Assembly (NCBI GenBank): GCA_948665105.1
Contig: CAPNGW010000182.1
Location: 1 to 5,455, forward strand
DNA length: 5,455 bases
Source: an uncultured Lachnospiraceae bacterium
GTDB lineage: Bacteria; Bacillota; Clostridia; Lachnospirales; Lachnospiraceae
Reading direction: 5' to 3'
Both the position numbers and the translations under genes were made by a program. The notes under the pieces are model-generated. The model saw nothing but the letters and a program-made list of their open reading frames with translations, made no database searches and had not been told where the DNA came from. Positions 4,986-5,455 of this stretch are shown here, piece by piece (position 1 is the stretch's first letter; each line of letters begins with the position of its first letter).

Positions 4986-5455
4986 ATGCAAAGTGAGACA
5001 GAATCCAGAACAGGGTACCGGGACCTGATGACACAGAAAGATTATCTGAAGGTGATTGCCGCCAATATTATTAACCGTTTTGGCGACTCCATCGACAGCA
5101 TTGCCTTTACCTGGCTGGTGTATGCCCTCACAGGGAATGCAGTCTGGTCAGCAGTAATATTCGGAGTGAATCAGCTGCCCACCATTTTACTGCAGCCCTT
5201 CCTGGGGGCATTGGTGGAACGGTGGAACAAGAAACGGCTGATGGTGCTTACCGATGTGTTCCGGGGAATTGTGGTGGTAGGATTTGCAATCCTTTATCTT
5301 ATGGAGCTGTTAAATCCCTGGATAATGCTGCTGTTTACCCTCACTATTTCCACCGTAGAGGCCTTCCGGGTTCCGGCGGGAATGGCTCTGGTGCCGAAGA
5401 TTTTAGAACGGCGGCTGTATGAGTTCGGCACCGGGTTAAACAGCACGCTGAGCAC
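4986..5455 (+). CDS. MFS transporter, N-terminal part (3' end outside window)
   Basis: The frame from ATG 4986 is open to the window edge and gives 156 residues of a major facilitator superfamily exporter, usually about 400-420 residues with 12 helices. After a polar N-terminus (MQSETESRTGYRDLMTQKDY) come helix 1 (AANIINRFGDSIDSIAFTWL) and helix 2 (FGVNQLPTILLQPFLGALV). A motif-A-like loop, GALVERWNKKRLMV, follows (compare the family G-x-x-x-D/E-R-x-x-K/R). Helix 3 (DVFRGIVVVGFAILYL) and helix 4 come next, with FRVPAGMALVPKIL, which resembles the PA-x-x-AL-x-P motif of the EntS/macrolide-efflux branch (MFS_3). A drug or siderophore-like exporter is likely; the substrate is not predictable. 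The RBS is AAAGAAGTGA (4970-4979), 6 nt upstream. ATG 4981 is rejected because its frame closes after a few codons. Confidence 0.9.
   Translation, partial: MQSETESRTGYRDLMTQKDYLKVIAANIINRFGDSIDSIAFTWLVYALTGNAVWSAVIFGVNQLPTILLQPFLGALVERWNKKRLMVLTDVFRGIVVVGFAILYLMELLNPWIMLLFTLTISTVEAFRVPAGMALVPKILERRLYEFGTGLNSTLS

Overview
The window looks like a chromosomal stretch from a gut-type Lachnospiraceae (Clostridium cluster XIVa; Enterocloster-like). This is inferred from moderate GC, AGGAGG-type ribosome binding sites, sigma-A promoters of TTGACA/TATAAT type, and the gene content: a MATE pump, a PucR/CdaR-type regulator, a Glu/Lys-rich coiled-coil protein, a Clostridia-type CoA-transferase remnant, a lipoprotein with a long acidic linker and an MFS exporter. 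No rRNA, tRNA, CRISPR array, transposase or recognisable phage gene was seen.

Layout. Bases 2-514 (+) are the C-terminal part of a MATE efflux transporter. It converges, with 6 nt between stop codons, on a 67-residue two-helix membrane protein of unknown function (521-724, -). Bases 725-941 form a divergent control region with a good promoter on each strand. The plus-strand promoter serves a PucR/CdaR-like regulator starting at a TTG codon (942-2051, +). A long imperfect palindrome (2091-2171) follows and abuts the ribosome binding site of a cysteine-free, highly charged coiled-coil protein with no recognised function (2188-3132, +). Bases 3213-3660 (+) are the decayed remains of an acetyl-CoA hydrolase/CoA-transferase family gene (Cat2 / 4-hydroxybutyrate CoA-transferase type). 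It has lost its N-terminus and two internal blocks and carries a frameshift at a 9-G run. A lipoprotein of unknown function (3669-4691, -) converges on it. Bases 4692-4985 hold a possible 44-codon ORF, several dyads and a strong promoter that drives an MFS transporter running off the right edge (4986-5455, +).

How the genes relate. There is no obvious single pathway. The window is a series of mostly monocistronic units in alternating orientation: two multidrug-type exporters at the edges, a regulator of unknown target, and three uncharacterised products (small membrane protein, coiled-coil protein, lipoprotein). The regulator and the small membrane protein share a control region, so the regulator may control both. 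The MFS promoter has a palindrome inside its -35/-10 spacer and a 27-bp dyad upstream, which suggests a repressible exporter.

The points most worth a second look are the 81-nt palindromic leader with its coiled-coil gene, the deletion pattern of the CoA-transferase remnant (including a hairpin that mimics a terminator but is old coding sequence), and the dyads before the MFS gene. I see no clear evidence for a complete new multi-gene system.
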